DNA of 64,000 nt from Aquilaria yunnanensis (Eukaryota; Streptophyta; Magnoliopsida; Malvales; Thymelaeaceae), in NCBI GenBank assembly GCA_039654915.1, contig CM077594.1, forward strand, positions 104,856,893 through 104,920,892. Reading direction: 5' to 3'. The position numbers and the translations under genes are program-made. The notes under the pieces were generated by a model. It ran no database searches and was not told where the DNA came from. It worked only from the letters and a program-made list of their open reading frames with translations. This document shows positions 1 to 12,337 of the stretch, piece by piece (within the stretch, counting starts at the first letter, position 1; the number at the start of each line of letters is the position of its first letter).

Positions 1-482
1 AATTTATAGTTTTAAGGTTTAGGGATTTTGGGATTTAGGAGTTAAGGTATCCGTAGGAAAATCGTAGCAGTATTTCCTACGATTTATTATAGTACCAAAC
101 GGAATCATAGGAAAATCGTCTCAGTTATTATTGTTGACTAGTCCAAGCTCATTTTATCTATGATTTTGTGACGATTCGTTTTTGCCTTGCTCTAAATAAT
201 CACAATTGTTTATCATAAAATGTCCCCCCTTTTGTAGTAGTATGCTTTTCCAACTTTAAAATTTAGTGTCAAATTTTAGTTTATGCTCTTTGTTCGGGAT
301 AGAGGAAGTTTAATTTTCCATTTGTGGTTATCATTGAGGACATTTTACTTTTAGCTTTTAAGTTTGTGCCAATGGCATTTAGTTATAGCAATAGAGGTTG
401 TAACATGGTTGTTCATCGTCTTGCTTATGCTTCTTGTTTGTTGGCAAGACATGTCTTTTACACCTATCCATACTTGGATTGG
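1..482. other. AT-rich sequence, possible DNA-transposon end
   Basis: No gene is recognised. Between about 45 and 155 a short motif of the type TAGGAAAATCGT occurs twice directly and once inverted (TTTCCTACGATTT). Such motif clusters are typical of subterminal regions of CACTA-type transposons, but no CACTA terminus is visible, so the assignment is only a suggestion. A 63-codon open frame from 324 has no recognisable features. Confidence 0.25.
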
Positions 483-586
483 TTAACTGATGTACTCCTT
501 TCACATCTTGATTAATGTAAGCAATGAGGTATACTTAACTGATGTACTCCTTTCACATCTTGATTAATGTAAGCAATGAGATATAC
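483..586. repeat. 52-bp perfect-unit tandem duplication (2 copies)
   Basis: The unit starts TTAACTGATGTACTCC at 483 and is repeated directly from 535. The two 52-bp copies differ at one position near the end (GAGGTATAC versus GAGATATAC). The near identity implies a recent duplication. Confidence 0.9.
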
Positions 587-671
587 TTTCAGGAAAAAAA
601 ATCAATCATTTACGGATTCTCTCCATCAATGGTTACTGGTGGAGCAGAGTTTGCTAATGGAAATATTAATA

Positions 672-812
672 GCTTGGTTAGAATTGAAACATTAACAACT
701 TAGCTAGAATATAAATATTTACAACTTGATTAAAATAAAAAATAATTACAACTTGATTAGAATGAAAACATTCATAACTTATTCATAACTTAGTTAAAAT
801 GGAAATATTCTA
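672..812. repeat. Degenerate ~26-bp tandem repeat, about 5 units
   Basis: Successive units follow the pattern CTTGATTAGAATGAAAACAT with a TTTACAA tail: CTTGGTTAGAATTG, CTTAGCTAGAATAT, CTTGATTAAAATAA, CTTGATTAGAATGA, CTTAGTTAAAATGG. Spacing is about 26-30 bp. The repeat lies just after the 52-bp duplication. Confidence 0.6.
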
Positions 813-3253
813 AGCTAAAAGCCACTAAGCTAGAGCATGAGCGTCGCGATGCAAGTTCGACAAAATACAAGTGAGGGCTTATCTGGCAAACTCTATGAAT
901 TAAAAGGATTCCGGAGGAACAGTTTCGCCGAATACACAGCCGTGAGTGACGCAGTGGGCATTCCTTCCACTTCCAGCGCGCCTCCTCTTGAATCCTGTTT
1001 GCCCTACCCTTACCCGCGAACCCTGAAGAATCCGCAATATCAACGAAGCCAAAAGCTGATAACCATGAAAGCCACTTACTGAAATGTCCAAAGCTTGACC
1101 CCATTAACGATCAGGAAAATCAGTCGAACGTCAGTCGGACAGAAGCTTAATTTGAGTATGTATTTTATGGAGACTTGATCGCTAACATTGGAAATTGTTC
1201 TCATGTGCTGCTTATTCTGTATTTCTATGAATGCTTAGCAATGAATTATTATTAAGTGCAGACTTAGACGGATTTAAACGCGGGAAAGACTAGATATCCT
1301 AGGTGCTGTTGCTGTTCGAGATGACCTAGTAATTGGCATCCAGGTATCAGTCTTCTTGTGCATTTTCAATTTATAAATTGTACTTATGTTTCTAGCTTTA
1401 AAATTATCAAGCTTTTTGGTACTTTTCTCCTTTATCTGTGCTGGTGATCAGTGTTGATAGAAAGGGGTAATCTCATTGAATTTGAATCATATTATATATA
1501 ACACAGAACTATGTTTACAATTATTTGCTTATTTATTTTTGTGAAAGGCAGAATGATATTTTCATTAGTTTGAGGAGTGTCCAGATGAACATACCAGAAA
1601 CAAGATTGAGAAGAAAGAAAACACAGGTAAAAGTATCTTCTATGAATGTATTTCCATGGTCCGCTACATTCATGTCTAAGTGAGTTCTGTTGTCTGGCGA
1701 AGATAAGATCTCGTAACACCTTAAGCTTCGGGTGGATGGACTAGCTATGTACCATGTGTGTGTGTGTAACAATTATTGTTCCATTCTTCCACTTTCTAGC
1801 TGTAACCTGAAAGTTTGGAAAGTCCATTATTAGGCTATCCACGGTCCTTGGGCATACGTTGGAAGTGAAAAGTTTAGTTGTCAGGTTCCTTTGCTTGTCT
1901 TGTGAGTTGAGACTAGTAGCATCAGGTAATTCTACAATGAGGTTACTTTTACATGGGGTTTATCAGCCATTTTTATCACTGTTGAGTCATACCAGTTGAA
2001 AGGACTCCTATAGTAGCAAATATAGGAGTAACATCACCAATTAGGCAATCTGTAATCTGGTGATCAAGCAAAAACTTACTTTAACCATAAAGAATATCTG
2101 TCAAGTCATGAAAATAGGAATGGAGAACTAAGATAGTAGCAATGACAGAGTTAGTCAATCACTGAGGTGCGAGAGACGATTAGACAATCACTGGTTTCAG
2201 GTGTCAATAAGCTGGGTTTTGTTTAAGGAAAAAGGCCCCTGTTATCTAGAATGTATTACATTGTTCTATGCGTTGTATATCTATTGTAAATGTATGTGGC
2301 ATACTGCTTTAGTTGGTACAAAGTAAGGAAGAGGTTCATTTCTAGCTGATATGAAGATCTTAGGAAGATTGAGAAATGCAATATGGCAATAACTATGGAG
2401 ATGAAGCTTCAAATATGTGTGTGTGTGTGTATAGAGAGAGAGAGAGAGAGAGAGGAGAGAGCATTGAAGTTTCTATATCCATCCAACTCAATGTGATTTA
2501 AGAAAGCACATCATCTTTGCATGTATTTACTTCTAGTGAATGCTGGATTCAATTTTTCTTGATTTGGATATGATTCAAAATGGACACCTTTTATTGAATT
2601 AGTTAGTTGACAGAATTACATTGTGCAAACGTTGGATTAGGGTCTGTGTGATCCAGAAGCGTTAAACTGGGAAGTTGACATTGACCTTAGCTAGGGAGAG
2701 TATAAGGAGACTGTCTGAAACCAGCAAGTCAATAGTTCGCTTTTAAGGCATGTTGTTTGCAAATTGCATAGCTTTATGTCTTGATGGATAGGAATGAACA
2801 TGGACTTTTAGAAAGATTGACTAAACTGCTTCAGTTTTAGGTAACTTATGATTAAGTGCACTGGTTGTGGTGAAGATGATTACTTTCAGTTCTCAGAAGA
2901 TTGAGTTTGATATAGAACTCCACAGCCTGTTGAATTGAATTTCCATAGTTCATTTTAATACTGAAATGCACAAGAATTATAGTTGAATGCAATACGATCG
3001 AATTAACTTGCCCCAAGTTTCAGTGAAATAGAATGATTTTTGCGCATGTGCACGTGATTCTCAGCTCAGTGGAATAGATTCATCTTTCCTGAAGAAATGT
3101 GGACATTGCAGCTTCAGCAGCAGATGGTTTCCACTTCAGCCAATTAGATTCAATCTCCAGTATGATATTACCCATGAGATTCGCCATTCTTAACCCTTCG
3201 GTTCGTTCTTTTGTGACTGGCTACTTACAGTTTTATAAAATAAAAAAAAATTA
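813..3253. other. Intergenic, no recognised gene
   Basis: Several short open frames of 60-100 codons overlap on both strands at 790-1104 and 1492-1772, but none resembles a known family or has a convincing exon structure. Short microsatellites occur at about 1758-1768 (TG) and 2417-2455 (TG followed by AG). I see no RNA gene or transposon terminus here. Confidence 0.5.
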
Positions 3254-3485
3254 CTCTCTGTGTCCTATCTTTGCACCATTTACTTTTTAGCAATTAATAT
3301 ATGATTTTTTATTTTTAACATTTTAGTATATAAATGAAGAATTTTTATATAAAAATGATAAATAAAGACACATAGTTTCTAAATATATTTTTTTAAATTT
3401 TTTTTGAACAAATACTGATGTAAATAAATTCAAGTCAAACTAAGTGAAAAAGTCAAATTGTGCAAAGAATATGAGACGGAGGGAG
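3254..3485. mobile_element. Stowaway-type MITE
   Basis: The left end reads CTCTCTGTGTCC after a TA; the right end reads GACGGAGGGAG before a TA. CTCCCTCCGT inverted ends flanked by TA are the hallmark of Stowaway/Tc1-mariner MITEs. The interior is AT-rich and the arms are partly complementary. Length is about 232 bp, similar to the four related copies near 38.0, 40.0, 40.9 and 50.1 kb. Confidence 0.75.
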
Positions 3486-3487
3486 TA

Positions 3488-3735
3488 ATAACTATTTTTT
3501 ATTAATAGCTATTTGTTATAGATAAATTGTTTGTTTTTAATCTTTTATTATTACATGTTTGTTCTTTTATGAGTATTTTTTTAGAAGTTAATTAGTTTTT
3601 TATCAATATTTATTTATTCTTTTAGAAGAACTAGTTGTTATATTACCGGTAATTGTTTGTTTGTCTGTTTTTTTTTTCCTAGCTTAACTAATTGTTTGTT
3701 TTTTTAGTAGAACTAATTGTTTTTTAGAAATGCAC
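3488..3735. repeat. T-rich degenerate repeat, family shared with 18.6 and 60.2 kb
   Basis: Repeated variants of TTTGTTCTTTTATTAGTAG and TTAGAAGAACTAGTTGTT occur at roughly 20-24 bp spacing. Much longer arrays of the same kind, in the same strand orientation, lie at about 18.56-19.52 kb and 60.24-61.56 kb. Confidence 0.5.
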
Positions 3736-4800
3736 AAATGAACGAATAGCTCGAGTTTTGTTTGATTTAAAGCTCATTTATGGCTTGTTCAAATAAAATT
3801 TCAAGCTCGATTCGATGGACAATTCAAACATAGCTTAATTTACTTATTACTCGGCTTGGCTTGGCTCACTATAGTTTTTTTCTCTTAATTTAAGAAAACA
3901 ATTAAAGTTTGACTCAAGCTCGATTGGTTAAAACCTTTGTTCATTGCTTGCTCATATTGTTTTTATTTTAAATATAAATAAAATATCAAACTCAGTAGAT
4001 ATTTCAATGCATAATCAGTCTAATATTTGACTTGACTAGGTACGCTTACTTATACGTACCAACAACCACTGCCAGTATAACAGAGCAAGTTCAACACATG
4101 ACAATCATACAAGTAAGAAGGTAAGAATAACTCCTGCCGTACAAAGAAAGCTTTGATATTTTTTTGTGTTCTGCCAAAATTATTTTTACTTTGTTGGATT
4201 ATAGTGACTCAAGCTTTTGAGTCTCTAAATGTTGGTGCGGTGTAATTCAGTTCCTCAACCATAAAATGTGAGGCACTTTAATACTGTAACTCGTTGACTC
4301 AGTCAACTTGTCATTAACTCCTAGAACCGAAATAATCGAATTTTACTTCAAAACTGAAATAAACTTCGGTTTTATGATCGAAATAACCAAATTGCTTAGG
4401 GCTTGCAGGCCATGATAAGTAAAACCACTTCTCTGGCTGCACACAAACATAAATAAAACCATTTCTTTGGGTGCATTCAAACTTGAAGGTGTTATCAATT
4501 GCACGCTACCAGCAAAGTATCATTTGAATAGCTTCTGATAAGAATTTATGGGTGCTTATGTAAGTAAAATCTATAGTTTAACTAAAGTAGAAACATTACA
4601 AAGTTACTCACTGTTTAGCATACTTGAGTACTTCTACAATTTTTCCCGACAAGAAAAACAGAAACTTATGGCAACAAGGAAATCAGATCAGAACTATTAT
4701 AGTTCTTAATTTTATGTATTCCAACAAATTGATAAATACTCATGTAACCAATCTCGAGGGAATAATTTATTTATTTATTTATGTGAAGATTTATCTTTTT
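3736..4800. other. Intergenic, eroded repeat sequence
   Basis: The part from 3736 to 3960 contains AAGCTCGATTCGATGGAC and AGCTCGAGTT motifs on both strands, which resemble the subterminal motifs of decayed hAT MITEs, but no termini or target duplication could be found. The rest, including the short open frame at 4624-4854, is unrecognised. Confidence 0.35.
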
Positions 4801-4802
4801 TA

Positions 4803-5720
4803 TATGAACCTGGAAGGGGCCCCTAGAGCACCATGGCCGAGCACTAGAGCTTAACTTGATTAAGCTATGTAGCGCACATCCGAGGGGCATTCCTTATGAA
4901 GCTAAAATGTACAGCAACATGTTCAAGTGCAAAAGAATTCATGCCAAGCCACACTTGAAGCCTGAGACACCATTTGGAGCCCTATATGTGCAACCGAGCA
5001 CAATGGCGCCCAAGATTATGCGGAGTCCATAACTAAGGAGCTCAAGGACGTGTCTCTTGCATCTTTTGGAGGTTATGGACATATATTCATCTCAGGACAC
5101 TCTAGAGAATTGTTCTAGCAGCTTTCTACACTCCTTGGAGAGGTTTGAGACACTTCAAGCATGCATGGAACACCTTTGGGCCACTTGCATATTTTCCAAG
5201 CCAAGCTGGTCTAGGATCTCTGTTTTCTTGCTGTGATACGTTATTCCTTCTAGTTTCTTGGTTGTTTTTATTATTCCTAAGTGTGTTAGCATTATTAATT
5301 CTATTTATTCCAAGTATTCTATAACTAGGACTTCTAGCTCAATTATGCTTAGGGTTTTTACATTTTTTATGCGTACCCTACTACATCTATAAAAGGACAC
5401 ATCTTCATTGTAAGCAGCAGAATATTCAACATATTTTCAATGGAAAAACTGTGAGACTTTTGTCCATAAAACCTTGAGTTCTTAGGAACTTGTTTCTTGA
5501 GCAAGATTAAGAATGGATTCTCTTAGTATTGTTCAAATCTTCTATACTTCTCATTTCTAGCCAGGGCTGGTTAGGTTTGGAGGTGATTATCCAATCTCTT
5601 GAGGGTAAATTTAGGGCTTGAAAATATCTTGGGAGGGCTCCTTGCTCGTTATAGCAAGTGGGTTCATCACTTTTGCACCCTATAGCACCCTTTACTGCTA
5701 AAGATCTACAATAGTTGGAA
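4803..5720 (+). mobile_element. Probable LTR remnant
   Basis: This stretch is less AT-rich than its surroundings and contains a core-promoter-like TATAAAAG at 5388-5395. A C/A-rich leader and CTTGAGTTCTTAGGAACTTG-type sequence follow, as in the U3-R-U5 layout of plant LTRs. No TG..CA termini with matching flanks were identified and no coding domain is adjacent. It could instead be an unrelated repeat. Confidence 0.3.
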
Positions 5721-8700
5721 TTTCCATAAAATTTTTTGTAAAATTACTTATCCTTAAAGCATGGAATGATGGGCAGCAAACAACATTGATCACTAAATTC
5801 ATGATCAAGTTCTAAAGCTTGGGACTCGTTCCATTTAACATAAACAAATCAAGAGGAAAAAAAAAAAGTCATCAGCAGAAGAAAGCTGAAATTAACGTTT
5901 TATTCTAATCTGATTATGAGCAAACACACTACGGAGTTTAGTCTGAAAATTTAAGCTTCTCTAATGATTCACCAACTAATTAATCTTCTACACTCTAAAA
6001 ATTTCACCTTAATCGATAATAATAACAAAAGAACCCATTAACATTAAACAAGCCTACTAACAGAGCTTACATTTTCTTCTTCCAACTTGAGTTGCTCTGT
6101 AATGTCCCATATTGAATCTGACATGAGGGTCACAGCAATTGAGCAAGCACATGAGCCCGTGACACCGTTGCCTGCCTCACTTCGTCACTGCCTATTATGA
6201 ACAAGCACATCGGTCCACCGTTGGTACCTCGCTCTCTCCAAAATTGGGCACAGTGAATCACTCCAGTGCAGTCTTGCCCATTCGACTCGACGAGCAACTC
6301 GACCTCGATGATGATTAACAACTAAGGAGTGAAGAGAAAGGGTGACTAGGTTTTACAATTTGGTTTGGGCTTAGATTAGTGAAATAATTAGTTAATACAT
6401 TTGGGCTTACTAAGTTAATTAGTTTGGGCTTCTGGAAATAGGGGAGGTAATAGACCCATCCATAACAAAGGCTTGATACTTAGAAAAAAAAAATCAATTA
6501 ATTCAGTGACCGAATTTTTCATGCACAAAACTAAAAAACGAACCAAAAACCAATAAAAAGTTTCAGTAATAACCAAAACTGTACTGATAACAGAATAATT
6601 GTAAACATTCAAACTCTTAGTAACTATATCATAACAATATTTAACTCGAAGCACTTAATGAAAATTAAATTAAAAATTATTAGAAGTTTAAAACATGGAA
6701 TTTTAATATAAATAAAAAATATTTTTATGTTTTCTAAAACGGATGAAACTCCAGTCATTCCTTCTCCAACCCATGCCACTGGCACTAGATGCAGGCAAGC
6801 CATGGCGGCGATTGGAGGATGGTTTGTCAAGACGGAGGTTGAGTTCGTCTCTGTCAAGACGAATTCTCTTCTATTCTGGTCTGATTTCACCACTGAAATG
6901 CTTCATAGGTTCGTCGAGATGAAACGGGCAGATGGCGAGTGGCGAGGATGGAGCGTCTATGTCAAAGGGCTAGTGTCTAATTTTCACAGCGGCGATGATT
7001 TTGGCAATCTCCAAGTGGGGCTGAAGGCGAGCGGCGACTTTGGAGGCAACAGATCAAGGAAAGGATGCGGCGGCCAGAATAATGGTTGCATAGCATTGGT
7101 ATTTAGGGTTCTACGAGAAGGTGGTCAAAAAACATGTACGGAGCTTAAATTGTTAGATGGTAAATTTGTAGGGTATAAAAAGGAAAAACAAAGGAGTTTG
7201 GTGACTAAAAACTTAATTTGGCTGGACAGATTTATGGTCAAAAGGGCAAAGTACTCAACGGTCCATAGTCAAGGAACTGAGTTGCACTATACCAAAATCT
7301 ATTATGTTTTTTGAACGAGTTGATGAAAATCAAACAAGTAAAATGGATTTTGGTTTTTTTTTTTTAAGAAAACAAAGAAAGCAAACTAAATAAGGAAAAT
7401 CTCACAGAAACCCTTTAGACGAAGTCTTAGGACTCATCACGAACAATCTCGTTGCTCTTTCCTTGAGGAAATACTGAATTCGTTGCAATGGAGCGACATT
7501 TCTCACCTTCCCTCCTGCAACACTTGTATTTGAAGCAACTTGTAACATAAATGTAAACGTCACCCCCGATTTTGGATTTACCTTGTGTCCAGACCTTCGC
7601 AGCCAAAAGATCGGTATGATGGCTGCCAATTTGTACAGATATTAATGGTTTTGATTTACAGTCTTTCCTCATCGCCCAACCTGCAGACAAACCATGTGTC
7701 CAGCAATGTCATCACTACAGCCGACTCCACCATCACAGCGGCCAACGTTGAGAAGATTACAGGTCTCAACACTCGTCACTCTCATGCGTAGACTACTTAC
7801 CCGGCGGTCTCACTTCGCCGCACACGCTCCCATGTGCCTCTTCACACACGGCAGGAACCGTGTTATTCATTGCATTCTCTGTTTTTCTTTACTCAGTGGA
7901 CAAGTAAAATGTGTACTTGTATCGAATTCATCGTGGCATATGTAAATAATATATCTCATGGCACTTCTTGCTCCTTTGATTTCTATGGATTGGATTTGGA
8001 TACTCTCATTATGGAGGCCATCGTATGCTTGATGTGTCATGCAAGTTGTAATTCTTGCGATTCTGGGATCTAATTGTTTTTCCCTAAACAATTTTCTAAA
8101 GATTTTTGTTAGTATTATGTTGCTATTTGAAGATTCCATTGTGGAAGTCCCTTCTTAGTTGAAAGTTTATGCAACTCTTTGTACAAATTATTGAATAGAA
8201 TATGGATAAAAAATATATTGCTGGGTCAAATTGACATAGTAGATAGCAATCCTGACAAGGATGGTAGAAATATGTTGCTGTCCAGTGACTGAAGTTTCAA
8301 TAGGTCTATGTAGCAAAATGTCCATTTAGCTCCTTCACCTTCTATTTTTCTTTCATTTTAGTCCTTTTATAAAAACACCTCACTTATGTGTTGCACGTCA
8401 AGCTTCCTTCAATTGAAGGGTAAAATATCCCACTTATTTAGGAGGCAAGTTAAACCAAGTTATAATTTAAAAGATAAAAGGTATGAGTTAGCAAATTTTT
8501 TTTTTTAGAGGGGGGCCCTCAAATCTGACTCATCACGTAAACTTTACAAATCATGAGCTTTTACCCCTTCATCTCATTTAAATGAAACATATGTGATCAC
8601 ATGACTTATTTTTGTCACATAAATGCAAGTGTTAATTCTTGGGTGACTTGAACGAAAAGGAAAAGGAGTGAGAATGGCGTAACATGGACTAGTACCAAAT

Positions 8701-8744
8701 AATAGCGTTCATAACATGCCAAGGAGATTGAAACAGAGCATGGT
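5721..8744. other. Intergenic, no convincing gene
   Basis: The longest open frame is 6727-7314 (+), 195 codons, starting MFSKTDETPVIPSP. It has no recognisable domain, no flanking exons and no homologue I know, and two antisense frames overlap it. The part at 7390-8140 has several overlapping frames under 90 codons. I could not identify a transposon or RNA gene, so transcription cannot be inferred. Confidence 0.4.
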
Positions 8745-9329
8745 TAGAGGTGGCCACTGAGCCGGGTTGACCGGGCTGACATAAACCCTGCTTGGGTCAA
8801 ACTCGGCCCGACACGGTCAAATCCGGGCCTGGCCCAGCACGGATTGGACTCAGAAGATTACAAGGCAAGTTTGGGCCTAGGATAGGAAGGGAGCCCAAAG
8901 CAAGTAGATTGGCCCATGAACCCGCGTGAACCCGGGCCGGACCAGACTAACCCACGACCCGGCCGAGTCGGGTCCAGTCGACCGTTTCGTATGCCCATTG
9001 GCAAATTTCAAAATTTTTGAAAAAAAACGGTAAAATTACACCATCCCCCCCCCCCCACGGCTCCAGAATTATTTTTTTGACCCCCAAACTTTTTTACCCT
9101 CTGTCAACAGCCACTAACGGCTTTTTGAGTAAAACGAATTTTTTCTTCTCTTATACATAAGCAGCCTCCTTCCCACACTTCTTCACACCAATTCTCTCTT
9201 CTCCAATCTCCAACAATATTTTCTCATTCTTTCTATTATCTCTCTCCAAGTTTTTTAATCTTTCATTAATATTTTCTTAATTGCCTCTTAATCATCTCTC
9301 AATCTCTTGAATTATTTTCTTCCACTAAT

Positions 9330-11497
9330 GGCTTCACGATAGAAGAATTCTGGCAAGGGCAAGGGTGTTGTCTCCTCCTCATCTGGCACAAGGGTCAGTT
9401 CATTTTTCCGAGGATGTTTGTTCCACAAAAATCAAGGCTTGCATTCACAAGAAATTGTAGACAATGATCCAAACATTGACATGGTCGCACACGACCTTGG
9501 CCTTGATAATCAACTTTCTGATGATGACGTTGAGGAAATTCCACCGACCTAACTTGGTGCCGAGAGGTCCCAACCGACGCCACAAAGTGAACAACTCGAG
9601 CGAAGTCAAGTGAAGAGCGGGAATTTGAAGGCTTTCGTTTGGGCACATTTTGATTAAGTTTAGAAAGGTGAAACGAGGTATGCCAAATACAAACATTGCG
9701 ACAACAAATTTGCACACAAATTGAACTCTGGAATGGGCACCCTTACAAGGCACTTGAGCAAAGTCCATGGAGACATTGGCGGCATTTTCGGTGGATAAAC
9801 ACAATTAATAGGTGTTGATAGCTCCGACGGTCCAGGTATTTTTTTATTTAATCCAAAAACTGTTAAGTAAGGTTTAATTAATTGGATGATGATTACTGAA
9901 AAACCATTTAAACAAGCTGAGGATGAATATTTTGAAAGATTCATTCAAGAAAATCTAAATCCTGCTTATAAAAAAATGTCTAGGTAAACGGCTAGAAGAG
10001 AAAGCTTTAAACTGTATGAAGCTAGGAGAAGTGATTTACAAGCATATTTTTCTACCGTTGATCATTATCTGTCATTTTATATCTGATATATGGACATCTT
10101 TCATAAGACAAAATTATTATTATGTAATTGTTCATTGGATAGATGATAAATATGTTATTCAAAAACGGATAATTGCTTTCAAATGTATGGAATCTAATCA
10201 TACGGATTGGAATATTTTCAACCGCATTATTGAAAGTTTGTGTGAATTTTTTGTTGCCGATAAAGTTTTGTCTATTTCTTTTAATAATGCTTCAAACAAT
10301 GATTCGGCGGTGAGAGAATTAATAAAAGAAATAAAACCACCACTTGATGGAAAATTTTTTCATGTTCGTTGCTTATGTCACATTTTGAATTTATGTGTCC
10401 AAAATGGTTTATAGCTACTGCAAAACCAAATTGAGCCAATTCAGAATGCTTTACTTTTTGTTAAAACAAGGAACAAATTAGCTCGTGAATTTAAAATGTT
10501 TTGTATTGAAAATGAGGTGAATTTTTCTTGGAAAATGTTTAAAATCAATTGCCCCACTCAATGGAACTAAACATTTGAAATGTTAAATAACGCTCAACCA
10601 TGGGCAAATCTTTTGACTCGTTTTGTGAACCCAAAAGTGCAAAATGACTGACTAATGGATGAGGTTTGGAAAAAATGTTTAAAGTTAGTTGAGTTGCTCA
10701 GATATTTTTATGAGACAACAAACTTTTTCTCTAAGGTTTATTACCCAATAGTGCACCAAGCAATGTTATATTTTGTAAACATCGTCTATGTTTTCCACTA
10801 ATACAAGGACGATGAGTTTTTGAAACCAACTGTTGAAGCAATGCAAAAGAAATGGCTTGATTATTTTCAACAAATCTCACAAATTTATGTTGTTGCATGT
10901 GCATTAGATCCAAATATCAAAATCACGGGTTGTCTGCAATTGTTAGAAGCATACTATTATACATATTTAGGTCAAGTATAAGTTTCTGCACTTACTATTT
11001 CTACTGAAGCTGACCACAATTTGAAAGAGTTATACAAACTCCTCTCTGTTAAGCATTCTGATAAAGTTAGGTTATCGGATCCAACACCCGCCTGACATTC
11101 TACCTCTTCATCATCATCAAGGTTCAACCCAGCGGCGAGTATCCTCAAACGACCGAGACTCACAAACCCGAGATTGGCAAAATGGGATGATTGTCTCTGC
11201 ATTTCATTTGAAAATAATGAGGAAGACATCCTCAAGTGGTAGAAAAACAAAAGAAGAAGATTTCCGATCTTATCTATACTGGCGCAAGAGATTTTGGCAG
11301 TTCCGATCTCAATCGTCACCTCCGAGGCCGCCTTTAGTGCAGGGAAACGAGTCATCTCGAAGAAACGAATAGGGCTCACACCTGAAGCCGTTGAGGTTTG
11401 CGTCTGTAACCAGGATTGGACACTTCCTGCTCTAAGGAAACAAGATATTAAAAGCTCCGATGATGAGATCCCTTCTAATGATGACAAACAAGAGTAG
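9330..11497 (+). pseudogene. hAT transposase pseudogene (BED finger, RNase H-like fold, dimerisation region)
   Basis: Translating the plus strand across frames recovers an hAT (Ac/RICESLEEPER-like) transposase in order. A BED zinc-finger remnant lies at about 9628-9780, with a C..C pair (YKHCDNK) and a terminal TLTRHLSKVH. A catalytic-domain block follows at 10016-10414, with SFNNASNN and the conserved GKFFHVRCLCHILNLCV motif. The C-terminal dimerisation region at about 11230-11497 contains TSEAAFSAGKRVISKKR. At least ten in-frame stops and several frame changes separate the blocks, including a stop four codons after the apparent ATG. It cannot make an active protein. The region after 11294 remains open for 67 codons. 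Confidence 0.9.
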
Positions 11498-12116
11498 ATT
11501 ATAGGTTTTCATTACAATTTAAAAAATGTAATTGATTTAATTATGTTGTTAAACACAAATCTTAAGTTTTACCTTTTCATTTTTTTCCATGGAACGTTTT
11601 GTTATTTTCACGTGTAAGGCATGTTTCAAATTATATAAGTGTCATTTAATTTTTTTATTAATAAAATTTGCATCGACGGTGGTGTTTTTTTCTAAAAAAA
11701 TATATATTTCATAAAATTATTATCAAACAACGATTGAAAATTTATTAAAATGTATTTTTATTTTTTTTGAATTGGATTAACTCGGCCTAGCTTGGACCCG
11801 CCTAGGCCCGGGTTGGACTTGGCCCAGACCCACCCCGCTTTGACACAAGCTGTGCCCGGGTCCGGAAACTCCGACCCAGGCAAAGCTGGGTCAGCCCACC
11901 GGCCACCATGTTAAGTGCATAAATCCACGATCAAAGTTTTGACCTTTTGACAACTTTGACCGTCAAATTTTGTTGACTTTTCCTTCTTTGTCTTAGTTCT
12001 TCTTGGTTCTTTGGCTCATTACAGGTTTGGTCAAGTGCTGCGGACAGGGCATTAGAAGCAAGCTCGAATGGGACGGCATTTGGACGAGGGACGCAGGAGA
12101 AGTGCAAAGACGAAGG

Positions 12117-12214
12117 CTGGCGACGCGTCGCCAGAAGTCGCGAAGGTTGGCGACGCGTCGCCAACGTTATCAGCATTCTGTGTTCATTTTGGTCATCTGG
12201 CGACGCGTCGCCAG
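12117..12214. repeat. Three 16-18 bp CpG-rich palindromes in LTR U3
   Basis: The palindrome CTGGCGACGCGTCGCCAG occurs at 12117-12134 and 12197-12214, and TTGGCGACGCGTCGCCAA at 12147-12164. Each is a perfect inverted repeat around ACGCGT. They lie 115-215 bp upstream of the LTR TATA box, where enhancer or methylation-sensitive protein sites would be expected. Confidence 0.9.
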
Positions 12215-12329
12215 CGCTGTTCTGTTTTGCCGAAAGCTCGCATTTTTTATGGTCCCCCACTATTTCCACCTGATGAGCTGGCTGGGAAAAAGTGATACTT
12301 ATCCCTTTAGGGCTGGAATGAAGAGGGGG

Positions 12330-12337
12330 TATAAATA
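12330..12337 (+). promoter_or_regulatory. TATA box of the solo LTR
   Basis: TATAAATA follows a G-rich run (AAGAGGGGG) and precedes an AG-rich leader. Its position about 420 bp into the 1317-bp LTR suits the U3/R boundary. Confidence 0.6.
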
